64,000 nucleotides of DNA, taken from NCBI RefSeq assembly GCF_000720485.1, contig NZ_JOAX01000021.1, positions 62,001 to 126,000 on the forward strand, written 5' to 3'. Every line of letters starts with the position of its first letter. Positions within the stretch are counted from its first letter, which is position 1. The translations under genes were made by a program, and so were the position numbers. This stretch comes from Streptomyces ochraceiscleroticus. Its GTDB lineage: Bacteria > Actinomycetota > Actinomycetes > Streptomycetales > Streptomycetaceae. This document shows, one piece after another, positions 34,978-43,732 of this stretch. Below the pieces are notes generated by a model, which was not told the DNA's origin, did not search any database, and saw nothing but the letters and a program-made list of their open reading frames with translations.

Positions 34978-34983
34978 ATTATC
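34978..34983 (-). promoter_or_regulatory. -10 box of a leaderless promoter
   Basis: GATAAT reads on the minus strand seven bases before the ATG at 34971. No matching -35 is obvious, which suits an activator-dependent promoter with the adjacent 23-bp repeats as binding sites. Confidence 0.4.
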
Positions 34984-35008
34984 GGGTCGGGATGCCGAAC
35001 CTGCTCTT

Positions 35009-35077
35009 GAACGACGCGCGGGAGTGTGCGTGAACGATGCGTGAGAGTGCGCGTGAACGGTGCGTGGGAGTGCGTGC
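35009..35077. repeat. three tandem 23-bp repeats
   Basis: Units at 35009-35031, 35032-35054 and 35055-35077 follow the pattern GAACGRYGCGYGNGAGTGYG, with 3 to 5 differences between copies. They fill the gap between the LacI gene and the DUF6907-like gene, starting about 38 bases before the latter's presumed transcription start. Confidence 0.85.
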
Positions 35078-35115
35078 TTCCGCGGCCCCGTGCGCGGGTG
35101 AATCAGCGCGTGCGC

Positions 35116-36114
35116 TCAGCCGGATGCCCGTACGAGCAGTTCCGGCGTGAGCCGGACCGTGCGGCTCGGCCCCACGCCCGGCGCCCGGTCCCCCGACCGC
35201 TCACCGAGCAATCTCGCGGCCTCCGCCGCCAGTTCGCCGACCGGCTGGCGGACCGTGGTCAGCGCCGGGTCCGCCAGGCCCGCGAAGGGCACGTCGTCGA
35301 AGCCGGTGACCGCGACCTCGGCGGGCACATCGGCACCGAGCTGGCGCAGCCGCTGGAGCGCGCCGACCGCGATGAGGTCGTTGGCGCAGACGATCGCGTC
35401 AGGGCGGGACGGCCAGATGCGGTCGACCGCCTCCCGTCCCCACGCCACGGAGAAGTCGCCCAGCTCGACCCGGCCGGGGGCCTGCGGGTCCAGGGCCGCC
35501 GCGCCCGCCTCGTACGCGGCGCGCCGCTCGGCCGCCGTCGAGGTCGTGCCGGCCGCGCCCACGAACCACGGCCGGCAGCGGCCCGCCGCCGCCAGGTGAT
35601 CCAGTACCAGCGCCATCCCGGCCGCGTTGTCCACCGCGACCGAGTCGGCGACGCCCGGGCCGCAGCCGCGGTCCAGCAGCACCACCGGCACCCGACGCGC
35701 GGCCTCCGCGACCGCTTCCCGGCTGAGCCGCTCGTCGACCGGTATCAGCACCAGCGCGTCCACCTGCCGGTCCAGGAACTCCGCGATCCGGGCCGCCTCG
35801 GTCGCCGGGTCGTCGTCGCAGTCGGCGAGCAGCAGGGCCCGGCCCGCGGCGTGCAGCGCGTGCTCCAGCTCCCGCACGAGCGCGGGGAAGAAGGGGTTGG
35901 TGATCTGCGGCAGGACCAGGCCGACGGTGCCGGTGGCCCGGCGGCGCAGCGCGCGGGCGACGTGGTTGGGGCGGTATCCCAGCCGCGTGGCCGCCTCGCG
36001 TACCGTACGGGCGGTCTCGGCGCCGACCGGCCGGGTGCCGGCGAGCACGCGGGAGACGGTGGCGACGGAGCAGCCCGACGCGCGGGCGACGTCCTTCAAG
36101 GTGACTTCGGCCAC
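35116..36114 (-). CDS. LacI-family transcriptional regulator
   Basis: 332 residues from GTG 36114 (VAEVTLKDVARASG) behind GAAGGGCG; the open frame to 36285 is not used in my reading. N-terminal LacI helix-turn-helix TLKDVARASGCSVATVSRVL, hinge RPNHVARALRRR, then a periplasmic-binding-protein-like domain (GLVLPQITNPFFPALV, VVLLDRGCG, AIVCANDLIAVGAL, VTGFDDVPFAGL). Divergent from the nucleoside hydrolase/MFS pair, so it probably represses them and is relieved by a ribose- or nucleoside-type ligand. Confidence 0.9.
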   Translation of the reverse strand: MAEVTLKDVARASGCSVATVSRVLAGTRPVGAETARTVREAATRLGYRPNHVARALRRRATGTVGLVLPQITNPFFPALVRELEHALHAAGRALLLADCDDDPATEAARIAEFLDRQVDALVLIPVDERLSREAVAEAARRVPVVLLDRGCGPGVADSVAVDNAAGMALVLDHLAAAGRCRPWFVGAAGTTSTAAERRAAYEAGAAALDPQAPGRVELGDFSVAWGREAVDRIWPSRPDAIVCANDLIAVGALQRLRQLGADVPAEVAVTGFDDVPFAGLADPALTTVRQPVGELAAEAARLLGERSGDRAPGVGPSRTVRLTPELLVRASG

Positions 36115-36177
36115 GGTCGGCGCCCTTCGCTCGGCTCGGCTGCGCGCCTGCGAGCGGCGTGCGCTGCGGCAACGGCG

Positions 36178-36191
36178 GGCAAACGTTATCA
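36178..36191. promoter_or_regulatory. candidate LacI-type operator and promoter elements
   Basis: GCAAACGTTATC carries an AAnCGnTT-type core with one mismatch, as bound by LacI-family proteins. A TTGACA (36225-36230) follows, pointing toward the nucleoside hydrolase, but no matching -10 is clear. Confidence 0.35.
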
Positions 36192-36340
36192 CCGGGCAGC
36201 CGCCGGGCACTGTGGGATGAATCATTGACAAGCACCCCGGTATACGGGTGAACTCTTCGCGGCCTTTCGGAGAACGATTTCCCACGCTCTCCCGGAGGGC
36301 TCACCGCACCACCGTTCAACAGGGCAAAGGGGCTCGACCG

Positions 36341-37327
36341 TTGGCCAGAAAGATCATCCTCGACTGCGACCCGGGGCACGACGACGCGATCGCCATGCTC
36401 CTGGCCCACGGCAACCCCGACATCGAGCTCGTCGCCGTGACGACCGTGGTCGGCAACCAGACGCTGGAGAAGGTCACCCGCAACGCGCTCTCCGTGGCGC
36501 GGATCGCGGGCATCACCGACGTGCCCTTCGCCGCCGGCTGCCCGCGTCCCCTCGTACGGAACATCGAGACCGCCGGTGACATCCACGGCGAGACCGGTCT
36601 GGACGGCCCCGTGCTGCCCGACCCGACGTGCGTCCTGGACGAGCGGCACGCCGTCGACCTGATCATCGACACCGTGATGTCCCACGAGCCGGGCGAGATC
36701 ACCATCGTCCCGACCGCGGGCCTCACCAACATCGCGCTGGCCGCCCGCAAGGAGCCGCGCATCGTCGAGCGGGTCCGCGAGGTCGTCCTGATGGGCGGCG
36801 GCTACCACGAGGGCAACTGGAGCGCGGTCGCCGAGTTCAACATCGTCATCGACCCCGAGGCCGCGCACATCGTCTTCAACGCGGGCTGGCAGGTCACGAT
36901 GGTCGGCCTGGACCTCACCCACCAGGCGCTCGCGACGCCCGAGGTGGCCGAGCGGATCGCCGCGCTGGGCACCAAGCCCGCCAAGTTCGTCGAGGAGCTG
37001 CTGGAGTTCTTCGGCACCACCTACCGCGACCACCAGGGCTTCGAGTCGCCGCCGGTGCACGACCCGTGCGCCGTCGCGTATGTGATCGACCCGGACGTGA
37101 TGACCGTGCGCCGGGCCCCGGTCGACATCGAGCTGACCGGCACCCTGACCAAGGGCATGACCGTGACGGACTTCCGCGCGCCGGCGCCGGCCGACTGCCG
37201 CACTCAGGTCGCGGTCAAGCTGGACCACGGCCGCTTCTGGGACCTGGTCGTGGACGCCCTGGAGCGGATGGGCGACCCCGAGCTGATCGGCGAGAACCCA
37301 CAGAAGCCCGGAGACGTACTGGCATGA
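36341..37327 (+). CDS. nucleoside hydrolase (ribonucleoside hydrolase)
   Basis: 328 residues from a TTG start (36341, LARKIILDCDPGHDD) behind AAAGGGG. The calcium-binding signature DCDPGHDDAIAMLLA, the GPTAG-like segment IVPTAGLTNIALAARKEP, NWSAVAEFNIVIDPEAAHIV and VHDPCAVAYVIDP identify the inosine/uridine-preferring nucleoside hydrolase family, which cuts nucleosides to base and ribose. Pyrimidine-specific (Rih) or broad specificity is not settled by these motifs. Overlaps the MFS gene by ATGA. Cytoplasmic salvage enzyme. Confidence 0.92.
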   Translation: MARKIILDCDPGHDDAIAMLLAHGNPDIELVAVTTVVGNQTLEKVTRNALSVARIAGITDVPFAAGCPRPLVRNIETAGDIHGETGLDGPVLPDPTCVLDERHAVDLIIDTVMSHEPGEITIVPTAGLTNIALAARKEPRIVERVREVVLMGGGYHEGNWSAVAEFNIVIDPEAAHIVFNAGWQVTMVGLDLTHQALATPEVAERIAALGTKPAKFVEELLEFFGTTYRDHQGFESPPVHDPCAVAYVIDPDVMTVRRAPVDIELTGTLTKGMTVTDFRAPAPADCRTQVAVKLDHGRFWDLVVDALERMGDPELIGENPQKPGDVLA

Positions 37328-38766
37328 GCGCATCCACCACGACGGGGCAGCCCCCCGGCGGCCTGACGGAGAGACCCGGCGTCCGGGTCGGTGTCCTGCT
37401 CACCGCGCTGCTGGCGGCGTGCTTCGCCTTCCAGCTCAACGCGAGCATGCTCAGCCCCGCGCTGAAGAGCATCGAGGACAGCCTGCACGCCACCTCGGCG
37501 GAGATCGGCCTCACCCAGACCGCGTTCTTCACCTCGGCGGCGCTCTTCTCGCTCTTCCTGCCGCGGCTCGGCGACGTGATCGGCCGCCGCAAGGTGCTGG
37601 CCGGGATGATGGCCCTGATGGTCATCGGCTGCATCGTCGCCGCGCTGGCGACGAGCGTGCCGATGCTCTTCGCGGGCCGCGTCCTCCAGGGCGTGAGCGG
37701 CCCGACCGTACCGCTGTGCCTGATCATGCTGCGGGTCGAGGTCACCGAGCCGAAGAAGTACGGCACCCTGCTCGGCGTGATCACCGCGGTCAACGGCGGC
37801 ATCGCGGGCGTGGACTCGCTCGCGGGCGGCTACCTCGCCGACCAGTACGGCTTCGGCGCGGTCTTCTGGGCGATGGCCGTCGTCGCGGCGCTCGCCGCGG
37901 TCCTGGTCACCACGATGACCCGCGAATCCACCGCGCCCGTGAAGAGCCGGATGGACTGGCCCGGCGTGCTCCTCCTCGTCATCTCGGTCGGCACCCTGCT
38001 GACCGCGTTCAACGAGGCGGGCAAGCTGGCCGCCGCGAACTGGCCGCTGATCGGCGTGCTCGTCGTGATCGCCGCGATTGCCTTCGCGCTGTTCTGGCGT
38101 ACGGAGAGCCGCAGCGGCCACCCGCTGGTCGCCACCCACCACCTCAAGCAGCGCTCGACCTGGGCCCTGCTGCTGACCACGGTCCTCACCATGACCGGCG
38201 TCTTCGCCGTCATGAACGGGCTGATCCCGGCCTTCGCGCAGGACGCCCACGCGGGCCTGGGCATGTCGGCCGAGGCGTCGGCGTGGTGGACCCTGACGCC
38301 GTACGCCCTCGCCGGCCTCGCGATGGGCCCGGTGGCGGGCCGGCTCGCCGCGACGTTCGGGTACGGCCGCGTCCTGCGGTTCGGCCTGATCGGCTCGGTG
38401 GTGACCGTCGTCCTGATGATCCTCACCCTCGGCAGCCACTCGCGGGTGCTGCTCCTGGTCATGTCGCTGCTGGTCGGCATCACGTACGCGGGCGTGGCGA
38501 ACATCGTGCTCAACGGGCTCGGCATCGTGCTGTCCCCGCGCGAGAACCCCGGCTTCCTGCCCGGCCTGAACGCGGGCGCGTTCAACCTGGGCGCGGGGCT
38601 GAGCTTCGCGGTGCTTTACGCCGTGAAGACGGCGGCTGTACCGGCGGATCCGTCCTCGCCGTCGGATTACACCGCCGGGATGGTCGCGGGGATGGTCATC
38701 ATCGCTGCGGCGATCGGGACGTCCTTCCTGATTCCTAAGCCGGTGTCCGCCGAGGCGGACGGCTGA
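37324..38766 (+). CDS. MFS transporter, probably for nucleosides
   Basis: 480 residues, about 14 predicted membrane segments (DHA2-like length). LFLPRLGDVIGRRKVLAG is the MFS loop 2-3 motif and RVLQGVSGPTVPLCLIMLR the fourth-helix motif C-like region. Its start overlaps the nucleoside hydrolase stop, and both stand opposite the LacI regulator, so import of nucleosides for the hydrolase is the best guess. Family resemblance alone would also allow drug export. Confidence 0.8.
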   Translation: MSASTTTGQPPGGLTERPGVRVGVLLTALLAACFAFQLNASMLSPALKSIEDSLHATSAEIGLTQTAFFTSAALFSLFLPRLGDVIGRRKVLAGMMALMVIGCIVAALATSVPMLFAGRVLQGVSGPTVPLCLIMLRVEVTEPKKYGTLLGVITAVNGGIAGVDSLAGGYLADQYGFGAVFWAMAVVAALAAVLVTTMTRESTAPVKSRMDWPGVLLLVISVGTLLTAFNEAGKLAAANWPLIGVLVVIAAIAFALFWRTESRSGHPLVATHHLKQRSTWALLLTTVLTMTGVFAVMNGLIPAFAQDAHAGLGMSAEASAWWTLTPYALAGLAMGPVAGRLAATFGYGRVLRFGLIGSVVTVVLMILTLGSHSRVLLLVMSLLVGITYAGVANIVLNGLGIVLSPRENPGFLPGLNAGAFNLGAGLSFAVLYAVKTAAVPADPSSPSDYTAGMVAGMVIIAAAIGTSFLIPKPVSAEADG

Positions 38767-38868
38767 TCGACGGTCGGGGTGCGTGACGGTTGTTCCCTCA
38801 CGCACCCGCCGTCGTGGCTGGTCGCGCCCACGCGGCGGAGCCGCATATCGACACGCCCCGCGCCCCTG

Positions 38869-39855
38869 CTACCGCAGGTACGCGCCCAGGCGCTCGACCG
38901 CCGACGCATTGCGCGGGCTTTCCACCAGGTCCGCGTAGTCCAGCGTGACGATGCGCTTGTGCTTGATCGCGGAGACGTTCGCCAGCGGCTTGTAGTTCAG
39001 CAGGAACCGCTTCTTCTGCTCGGCGGTCGTGTCGCCGTAATCGCAGATCACGATGGTCTCCGGGTTCCGCTCGACGACGGTCTCCCAGCCGATCGTGGTC
39101 CAGGAGTCGGCGAGGTCGTGGGTGATGCTGCGGCCGCCCGCCTTGGCGATGATGTCGTCGGGCGCCGCGTACCGCCCTGCCGTGAACGGTTTGTCCTGAC
39201 CGCTGTCGTACAGGAACACGTCCGGCCGGTCCGCGCCCTTCGGCGCCTTCCTCCGCACCTCCGCGACCCGCGCCTTGAAGTCCGCGATCAGCTTCCGTGC
39301 CCGGTCCTCCACCCCGAAGAGCTTCCCGAGCTGGGTGAGGTCGGTGTAGAGCGCCTCCAGCGGCGGCATGATGCCGCGTGCCGAGCCGCGCCCGTTGTGA
39401 CAGGACTCGGTGAGGACGTACGAGTCGATGCCGAGCTTGTGCAGGGACTCCGGGGTGAGGCCGTCCTCGCCGAAGCCGTAGTTCCAGCCCGCGAAGACCA
39501 GGTCGGCGCGTGCGTCGACGGCCAGCTCCTTGGTGATCCGGTCCTTCGACAGCCACTTCGCCTTCTCGTACCCGTCCTTCCAGGGCACGCCGCTCAGCTC
39601 CCCCTTGTCGTCCGGCATGACGAACCCGGCCATCCGGTCCTCCAGGCCCAGCGCGAACATGATCTCGGTGATGCCGACGTCGTTGGTGACCACCCGTTCG
39701 GGCACCTTGTCGAAGGTGACCTTCTTGCCGCAGTTCTCGATGGTGACCGCGGTCCCGCGATCATCCGGTGCGGCCTGTTCCACCTGCGCGCCGCACCCGG
39801 TCAGGGTCAGTGCGAGGAGGGCGGCGAACGCGGCCGCCGGGCGTCGTACGGGCAT
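38869..39855 (-). CDS. btuF: ABC transporter substrate-binding lipoprotein, cobalamin type
   Basis: 328 residues from ATG 39855. Signal peptide with lipobox LTLTGCGAQ. FepB/BtuF-fold protein: VTIENCGKKVTFDKVPERVV, GLEDRMAGF, DARADLVFAGWNYG, VVERNPETIVICDYGD. By sequence alone it could bind siderophores or corrinoids. The cobalamin riboswitch at the head of the operon makes vitamin B12 or another corrinoid the likely substrate. Last of three coupled genes; the preceding stop and this start are three bases apart (TGACCATG). Confidence 0.85.
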   Translation of the reverse strand: MPVRRPAAAFAALLALTLTGCGAQVEQAAPDDRGTAVTIENCGKKVTFDKVPERVVTNDVGITEIMFALGLEDRMAGFVMPDDKGELSGVPWKDGYEKAKWLSKDRITKELAVDARADLVFAGWNYGFGEDGLTPESLHKLGIDSYVLTESCHNGRGSARGIMPPLEALYTDLTQLGKLFGVEDRARKLIADFKARVAEVRRKAPKGADRPDVFLYDSGQDKPFTAGRYAAPDDIIAKAGGRSITHDLADSWTTIGWETVVERNPETIVICDYGDTTAEQKKRFLLNYKPLANVSAIKHKRIVTLDYADLVESPRNASAVERLGAYLR

Positions 39856-39857
39856 GG

Positions 39858-40643
39858 TCACTCCTGGTCGATGCGGTCGAAGAGCAGTTGGACGGCGCCG
39901 GTCACCGGGTGCGTGACGCGATGCGCCCGTACGCCGAACACCTCGGCCAACAGCCGGGGTCGCAGTACGTCGCGCGGCGGGCCGGAGGCGACCACGCGGC
40001 CGCCATCGAGCACGTACAGCAGGTCGCAGTGGCTCGCGGCGAGGTTCAGGTCGTGCAGCGCGGCGAGGACGGTGAGGCCGCTGCGGCGCACCAGGGACAG
40101 CACCTCCAACTGGTGGGCGATGTCCAGGTGGTTGGTCGGCTCGTCGAGGACGAGGACGCGGGGCTGCTGGGCGAGGGCGCGGGCGATCAGGACGCGCTGT
40201 TTCTCGCCGCCGGAGAGCGAGCGGAAGCCGCGCCCGGCGAGGTGGGCAGCGCCCACCCGGTCCAGCGCCTCGGCGCAGAGCGCGGCGTCGGCGGCGGAGG
40301 CGCGGCCGGTGAGGAGGGTGCCGCCGCGCTGGTGCGGCAGCCGGCCCATCGCCACCACCTCGGCCGCGGTGAAGTCGAATTCGGCGGCGGACTCCTGGGG
40401 CAGTGCGGCGAGTCTGCGCGCGCCCGCCCGCGCGTCCATCGCGTGCAGGTCGTCGCCGTCCAGCCGTACCGTGCCGGCGGCGGGCCGCAGCGCCCGGTAG
40501 GTGCACCGCAGCAGCGTGGACTTGCCGCTGCCGTTCGGCCCGACCACCCCCACGACCTGCCCGCTGTCGGCCCGCAGCGCGATGTCCTCGACGATCCGCG
40601 CCCCCGCAAGCTCGACCGTCACCCCCTCCACGTCGACGCGCAT
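39858..40643 (-). CDS. btuD: ABC transporter ATP-binding protein, cobalamin type
   Basis: 261 residues. Walker A VGPNGSGKSTLL, signature LSGGEKQRVLIARAL, Walker B VLVLDEPTNHLD, H-loop AALHDLNLAA; FecE/BtuD family. Start overlaps the permease stop (TGATG). Supplies energy for the BtuC-like permease. Riboswitch-controlled operon. Confidence 0.9.
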   Translation of the reverse strand: MRVDVEGVTVELAGARIVEDIALRADSGQVVGVVGPNGSGKSTLLRCTYRALRPAAGTVRLDGDDLHAMDARAGARRLAALPQESAAEFDFTAAEVVAMGRLPHQRGGTLLTGRASAADAALCAEALDRVGAAHLAGRGFRSLSGGEKQRVLIARALAQQPRVLVLDEPTNHLDIAHQLEVLSLVRRSGLTVLAALHDLNLAASHCDLLYVLDGGRVVASGPPRDVLRPRLLAEVFGVRAHRVTHPVTGAVQLLFDRIDQE

Positions 40644-41722
40644 CAGCGGCCGCCCCCGAACGCGTAGCCACCGCGCCGCATCAGCAGCAGGAAGCACGGC
40701 ACGCCGAGCACGGCGGTGACCACGCCGACCGGTATCTCGGCGGGTGCGAGCAGCAGCCGCGAGACGATGTCCGCCCAGACCAGCAGCACGGCCCCGGCGA
40801 GCGGCGCGAGGACCAGCACCCGCCGGTGGTCGGCGCCGACGAGCATCCGCACGACGTGCGGCACCATCAGCCCGACGAACCCGATCGCGCCCGACACGGC
40901 GACGACCGCGGCGGTGACGGCCGCGGTCACCACGAACAGCTCGGTCCGCAGCCGGCCCGGGCGCACGCCGAGGGCCGCCGCGGTCTCGTCCCCCATCGCC
41001 AGCGCGTTCAACCGGCCCGCCCGCGCGCCGAGGTACAGAATGCCGGCCAGCACGGTGACGGCGGCGAGCGGCACCGACCCCCAGGTCGCCCCGCCCAGGC
41101 TGCCGAGCAGCCACATCATCGCGGCCCTGGCCGCCTCGCCGCGCTCGGCCCGGAAGACCATCAGCGTGGTGAGGGCGGAGAACCCGTACGACAGCGCGGT
41201 ACCGGCGAGGACGAGCCGCAGCGGCGTCAGCCCGTACGCGGTACGCGCCGCCAGGTAGACGAGCACCATCGCCGCGAGAGCCGAGACGAACGCGGACACC
41301 GACAGCGCCCACACTCCCAGCGCGGCGAACGCGCCGAGGAGCAGTACCGCGTTGGCACCGACCGCGGCGCCGGAGGAGACGCCGAGCACGAAGGGGTCGG
41401 CGAGCGCGTTGCGCACCATGGCCTGCACGGCCACGCCGACCGAGGCGAGCCCCGCGCCGACCACGGCCGCGAGGACGGCGCGCGGCAGCCGTATCTCCCA
41501 GACGATGGCGTACGCACCGGCCTCGTCGCCCCGTATCGTCCCGCCGGTCAGCCCGGCCCCCAGGAAGTGCAGCGTCTCGCCCCACGTCACCCCGGACGCG
41601 CCCAGCCCGACCCCGCACACCAGCGAAACGAGCAGGAACAGAACAAGCACGGCAGCGGATGCGGGAACCGGCAGCCGACGTAGCGCGGGCGGTCCGGCCG
41701 CGGCGGTGGTGATGGCGGACAA
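40643..41722 (-). CDS. btuC: ABC transporter permease, cobalamin type
   Basis: About 359 residues from TTG 41722 (LSAITTAAAG) behind GAAGGAC; an ATG at 41803 is open but its purine-rich stretch abuts the codon. FecCD/BtuC family with about ten membrane helices; RLPRAVLAAVVGAGLASVGV, DPFVLGVSSGAAVGA and GAIGFVGLMVPHVVRML are typical. The 81-120 bases between riboswitch and TTG can form a GC-rich hairpin around 41762-41795 that could act as the expression platform. First gene of the btuCDF-type operon. Confidence 0.88.
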   Translation of the reverse strand: MSAITTAAAGPPALRRLPVPASAAVLVLFLLVSLVCGVGLGASGVTWGETLHFLGAGLTGGTIRGDEAGAYAIVWEIRLPRAVLAAVVGAGLASVGVAVQAMVRNALADPFVLGVSSGAAVGANAVLLLGAFAALGVWALSVSAFVSALAAMVLVYLAARTAYGLTPLRLVLAGTALSYGFSALTTLMVFRAERGEAARAAMMWLLGSLGGATWGSVPLAAVTVLAGILYLGARAGRLNALAMGDETAAALGVRPGRLRTELFVVTAAVTAAVVAVSGAIGFVGLMVPHVVRMLVGADHRRVLVLAPLAGAVLLVWADIVSRLLLAPAEIPVGVVTAVLGVPCFLLLMRRGGYAFGGGR

Positions 41723-41842
41723 GGGCGGGCGTCCTTCGCCTCGGGCCGCGTCCGTGCACACAGGGAGCGGCGCCCCGGCGCCGGGCGGGCTCCGTTGCGT
41801 CATCCCTCTCGCAGTCCGCGGCGAGCAGTCGGGAGATATGCC

Positions 41843-41978
41843 ACCCCGCGGGTCATCGGACTCACGCAAGCACCCCGCCCGGACCCCTACGACAGGCCCG
41901 TCCGACACACCCACGCACACCGTTGCGGGTCAGCGCCGGACTCTCACCGGACTTCCCCCACGGGACACCTCCGCAGCC
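41843..41978 (-). ncRNA. cobalamin (B12) riboswitch
   Basis: On the minus strand the leader contains GGGAAGTCCGGTGAGAGTCC, then GGCGCTGACCCGCAACGGT, the conserved core of the class, and ends with the B12 box GAGTCCGATGACCCGC. Spacing of about 135 bases fits the aptamer. It precedes the ABC operon by about 120 bases, so adenosylcobalamin should switch off uptake. Boundaries are approximate. Confidence 0.92.
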
Positions 41979-42000
41979 TAACAGCGCCCCGAACCGCTCC

Positions 42001-42035
42001 ACCGTCCGCCCGGAACCATGTCCCGGGCGGACGGT
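42001..42035 (-). terminator. hairpin terminator after glycoside hydrolase gene
   Basis: ACCGTCCGCCCGG (42001-42013) pairs with CCGGGCGGACGGT (42023-42035), a perfect 13-bp stem with a 9-base loop, eight bases past the stop of the gene ending at 42043. It also insulates the riboswitch that follows on the same strand. Confidence 0.7.
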
Positions 42036-42042
42036 CGGGAGG

Positions 42043-43707
42043 TCACTGCATCGGCTTCAGCGCCCCGCCGTGATACCGCACGCCCGGATTCCACAGGAGG
42101 AAGGAGTGGATGCCGTCGTCTGCCGCTGCGCGGATCTGGGCGGCTACTTCGGCGTCGCCGTAGGAGACGCCGAGGGAGAAGTCCTGGATCCAGGGGACGA
42201 TCTGGGCGTCGGTGTGGCGGGTCTTCTTCACGAAGTCGGCGAGGGACTTCTTGGTGATGGGGTATGGGTGGGAGTTCGGGTCGGAGACGCCGTACTCGCC
42301 GGCGGCCCAGTGCGAGGGGTAGATCATCGGCGCGATGTAGTCGCACTGCTTCGCGAGCGCGCCGATGTCCTGGGCTATCTCCTTCGGGCGGGTGACCGCT
42401 ATGCCGAAGACGGAGACGCCGAGGAAGGCGCCGTGTTCACGGGCGACCGCCCGGGTCTGTGCGACCAGGCCGGTTATCGAGTCCTCCGGCGAGGTCTTGC
42501 CGAGGCCGGGGAAGGACATGCCGCTCAGCTTGCCGTCGGGGCGGCGGATGTAGTCGTAGAGGATGTCGTCGAAGCCGAGCTTCGCGGCCTCGGCGGCGAG
42601 GTCGAGGTGGTACTGGCGGACGTCCTTGTTCGCGAAGTTGGTGAAGGAGAGGGAGCCGTACTTGGAGCCCGCGCCGTACGGGCCGCCGTCGGGGGTGCGG
42701 ACGACGCGGTCGCGGTGGCCGTCCTTCCAGGAGGCGGAGGCGAGGATCGGGTCGCGGAAGGCAACGATGCGGCCGACGACCGCGCCGCCGGCCGCGTGGA
42801 TCTCCTTGATGGCCTTCTTCGCGTCGTAGTAGCCCTTGGCCGCGCCGGTCCGCTTCGCGAGCGGCACCTTCGAGTCGTAGCCGATCTCGCCGAGCTCGTC
42901 CTTGATGTCGAGCTGGACGGCGTTCAGCTTGCCCTCCTCGAGCAGCTTCAGCACCGGCTCGCGGAGCTGGTCCGAGGCCCATGCCTGGCCGCTGACGTGC
43001 ACCGCGCGCAGCAGCGGCCGCCGTACCGTCACCACCGCGTCCTCCCGTGCGGTGTTCCCGGCCGCGTCGGTGGCGACGGCGGTGGCCTTCGCGGGCGGCC
43101 GCGGCAGCTTGACGGCGAAGCGGCCGTCCTTGCCCACGTCCGCATTCCGGCCCGCGACCGTCACGTCAGTGGCGCCCTGCGCCCGGCCCCTGACCGTGAC
43201 CGGGCCGCGCAGGCTGCGGCCCTCGGGGTCGGCCACCGCGAGCTTCGGCGGCGTCGTGTCGACGGTCAGCTCACGCGTGAGCTCGGAGCCGCCCCCGAGC
43301 ATCGAGCCCTCGGTGGCGACCTTCAGCTCGTGCGTGCCGTCCCCGAGGCCGTCCAGACCCACCGTCAGCTCTCGCCCTGCGCCCCGCACCGGCACCCGCT
43401 TGCCGTCCACGGTGACCTCGGCGCCGCGCAGCCGCTCCCCCTCCGGCGCGGTCACCGCCACCCCGCCCTTGTCCAGCGCGGCGGCGTTCACCACGCCGCC
43501 CGCGGGCAGCCCTGCCAGCCGGACGTCGGGCGCGCGGTACTGCCGTACGAGGAACACGCCGCCGACGACCAGGGCCATGGCCAGGACACCGGCCAGAAGA
43601 ATGACGAGCGCTCTGCGCGGGGAACGAGTACGGGAGGAATCAGTGGAATCAGTGGAAGCAGAGGAATCCGAGGGATTCAAGAAAAGCGTCTTCCAGTTGA
43701 GCCGCAT
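42043..43707 (-). CDS. putative glycoside hydrolase (DUF4015 type), membrane-anchored
   Basis: 554 residues from ATG 43707 behind GGAAAGGGCG. Ser/Thr-rich cytosolic N-terminus, one membrane helix (ALVILLAGVLAMALVVGGVF), Ig-like beta domains (about 60-225, with VDGKRVPVRGAGRELTV and TVRGRAQGATDVTV), then a TIM-barrel DUF4015/GH13-like domain: NAVQLDIKDELGEIGYDS, FDDILYDYIRRPDGK, CDYIAPMIYPSHWAAGEYG, VPWIQDF. This family is thought to act on exopolysaccharide but few members are characterised. It starts only 25 bases from the divergent polysaccharide deacetylase, which strengthens a glycan role. Confidence 0.82.
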   Translation of the reverse strand: MRLNWKTLFLNPSDSSASTDSTDSSRTRSPRRALVILLAGVLAMALVVGGVFLVRQYRAPDVRLAGLPAGGVVNAAALDKGGVAVTAPEGERLRGAEVTVDGKRVPVRGAGRELTVGLDGLGDGTHELKVATEGSMLGGGSELTRELTVDTTPPKLAVADPEGRSLRGPVTVRGRAQGATDVTVAGRNADVGKDGRFAVKLPRPPAKATAVATDAAGNTAREDAVVTVRRPLLRAVHVSGQAWASDQLREPVLKLLEEGKLNAVQLDIKDELGEIGYDSKVPLAKRTGAAKGYYDAKKAIKEIHAAGGAVVGRIVAFRDPILASASWKDGHRDRVVRTPDGGPYGAGSKYGSLSFTNFANKDVRQYHLDLAAEAAKLGFDDILYDYIRRPDGKLSGMSFPGLGKTSPEDSITGLVAQTRAVAREHGAFLGVSVFGIAVTRPKEIAQDIGALAKQCDYIAPMIYPSHWAAGEYGVSDPNSHPYPITKKSLADFVKKTRHTDAQIVPWIQDFSLGVSYGDAEVAAQIRAAADDGIHSFLLWNPGVRYHGGALKPMQ

Positions 43708-43732
43708 TGGCACGCCCTTTCCGGGAGGTCTC

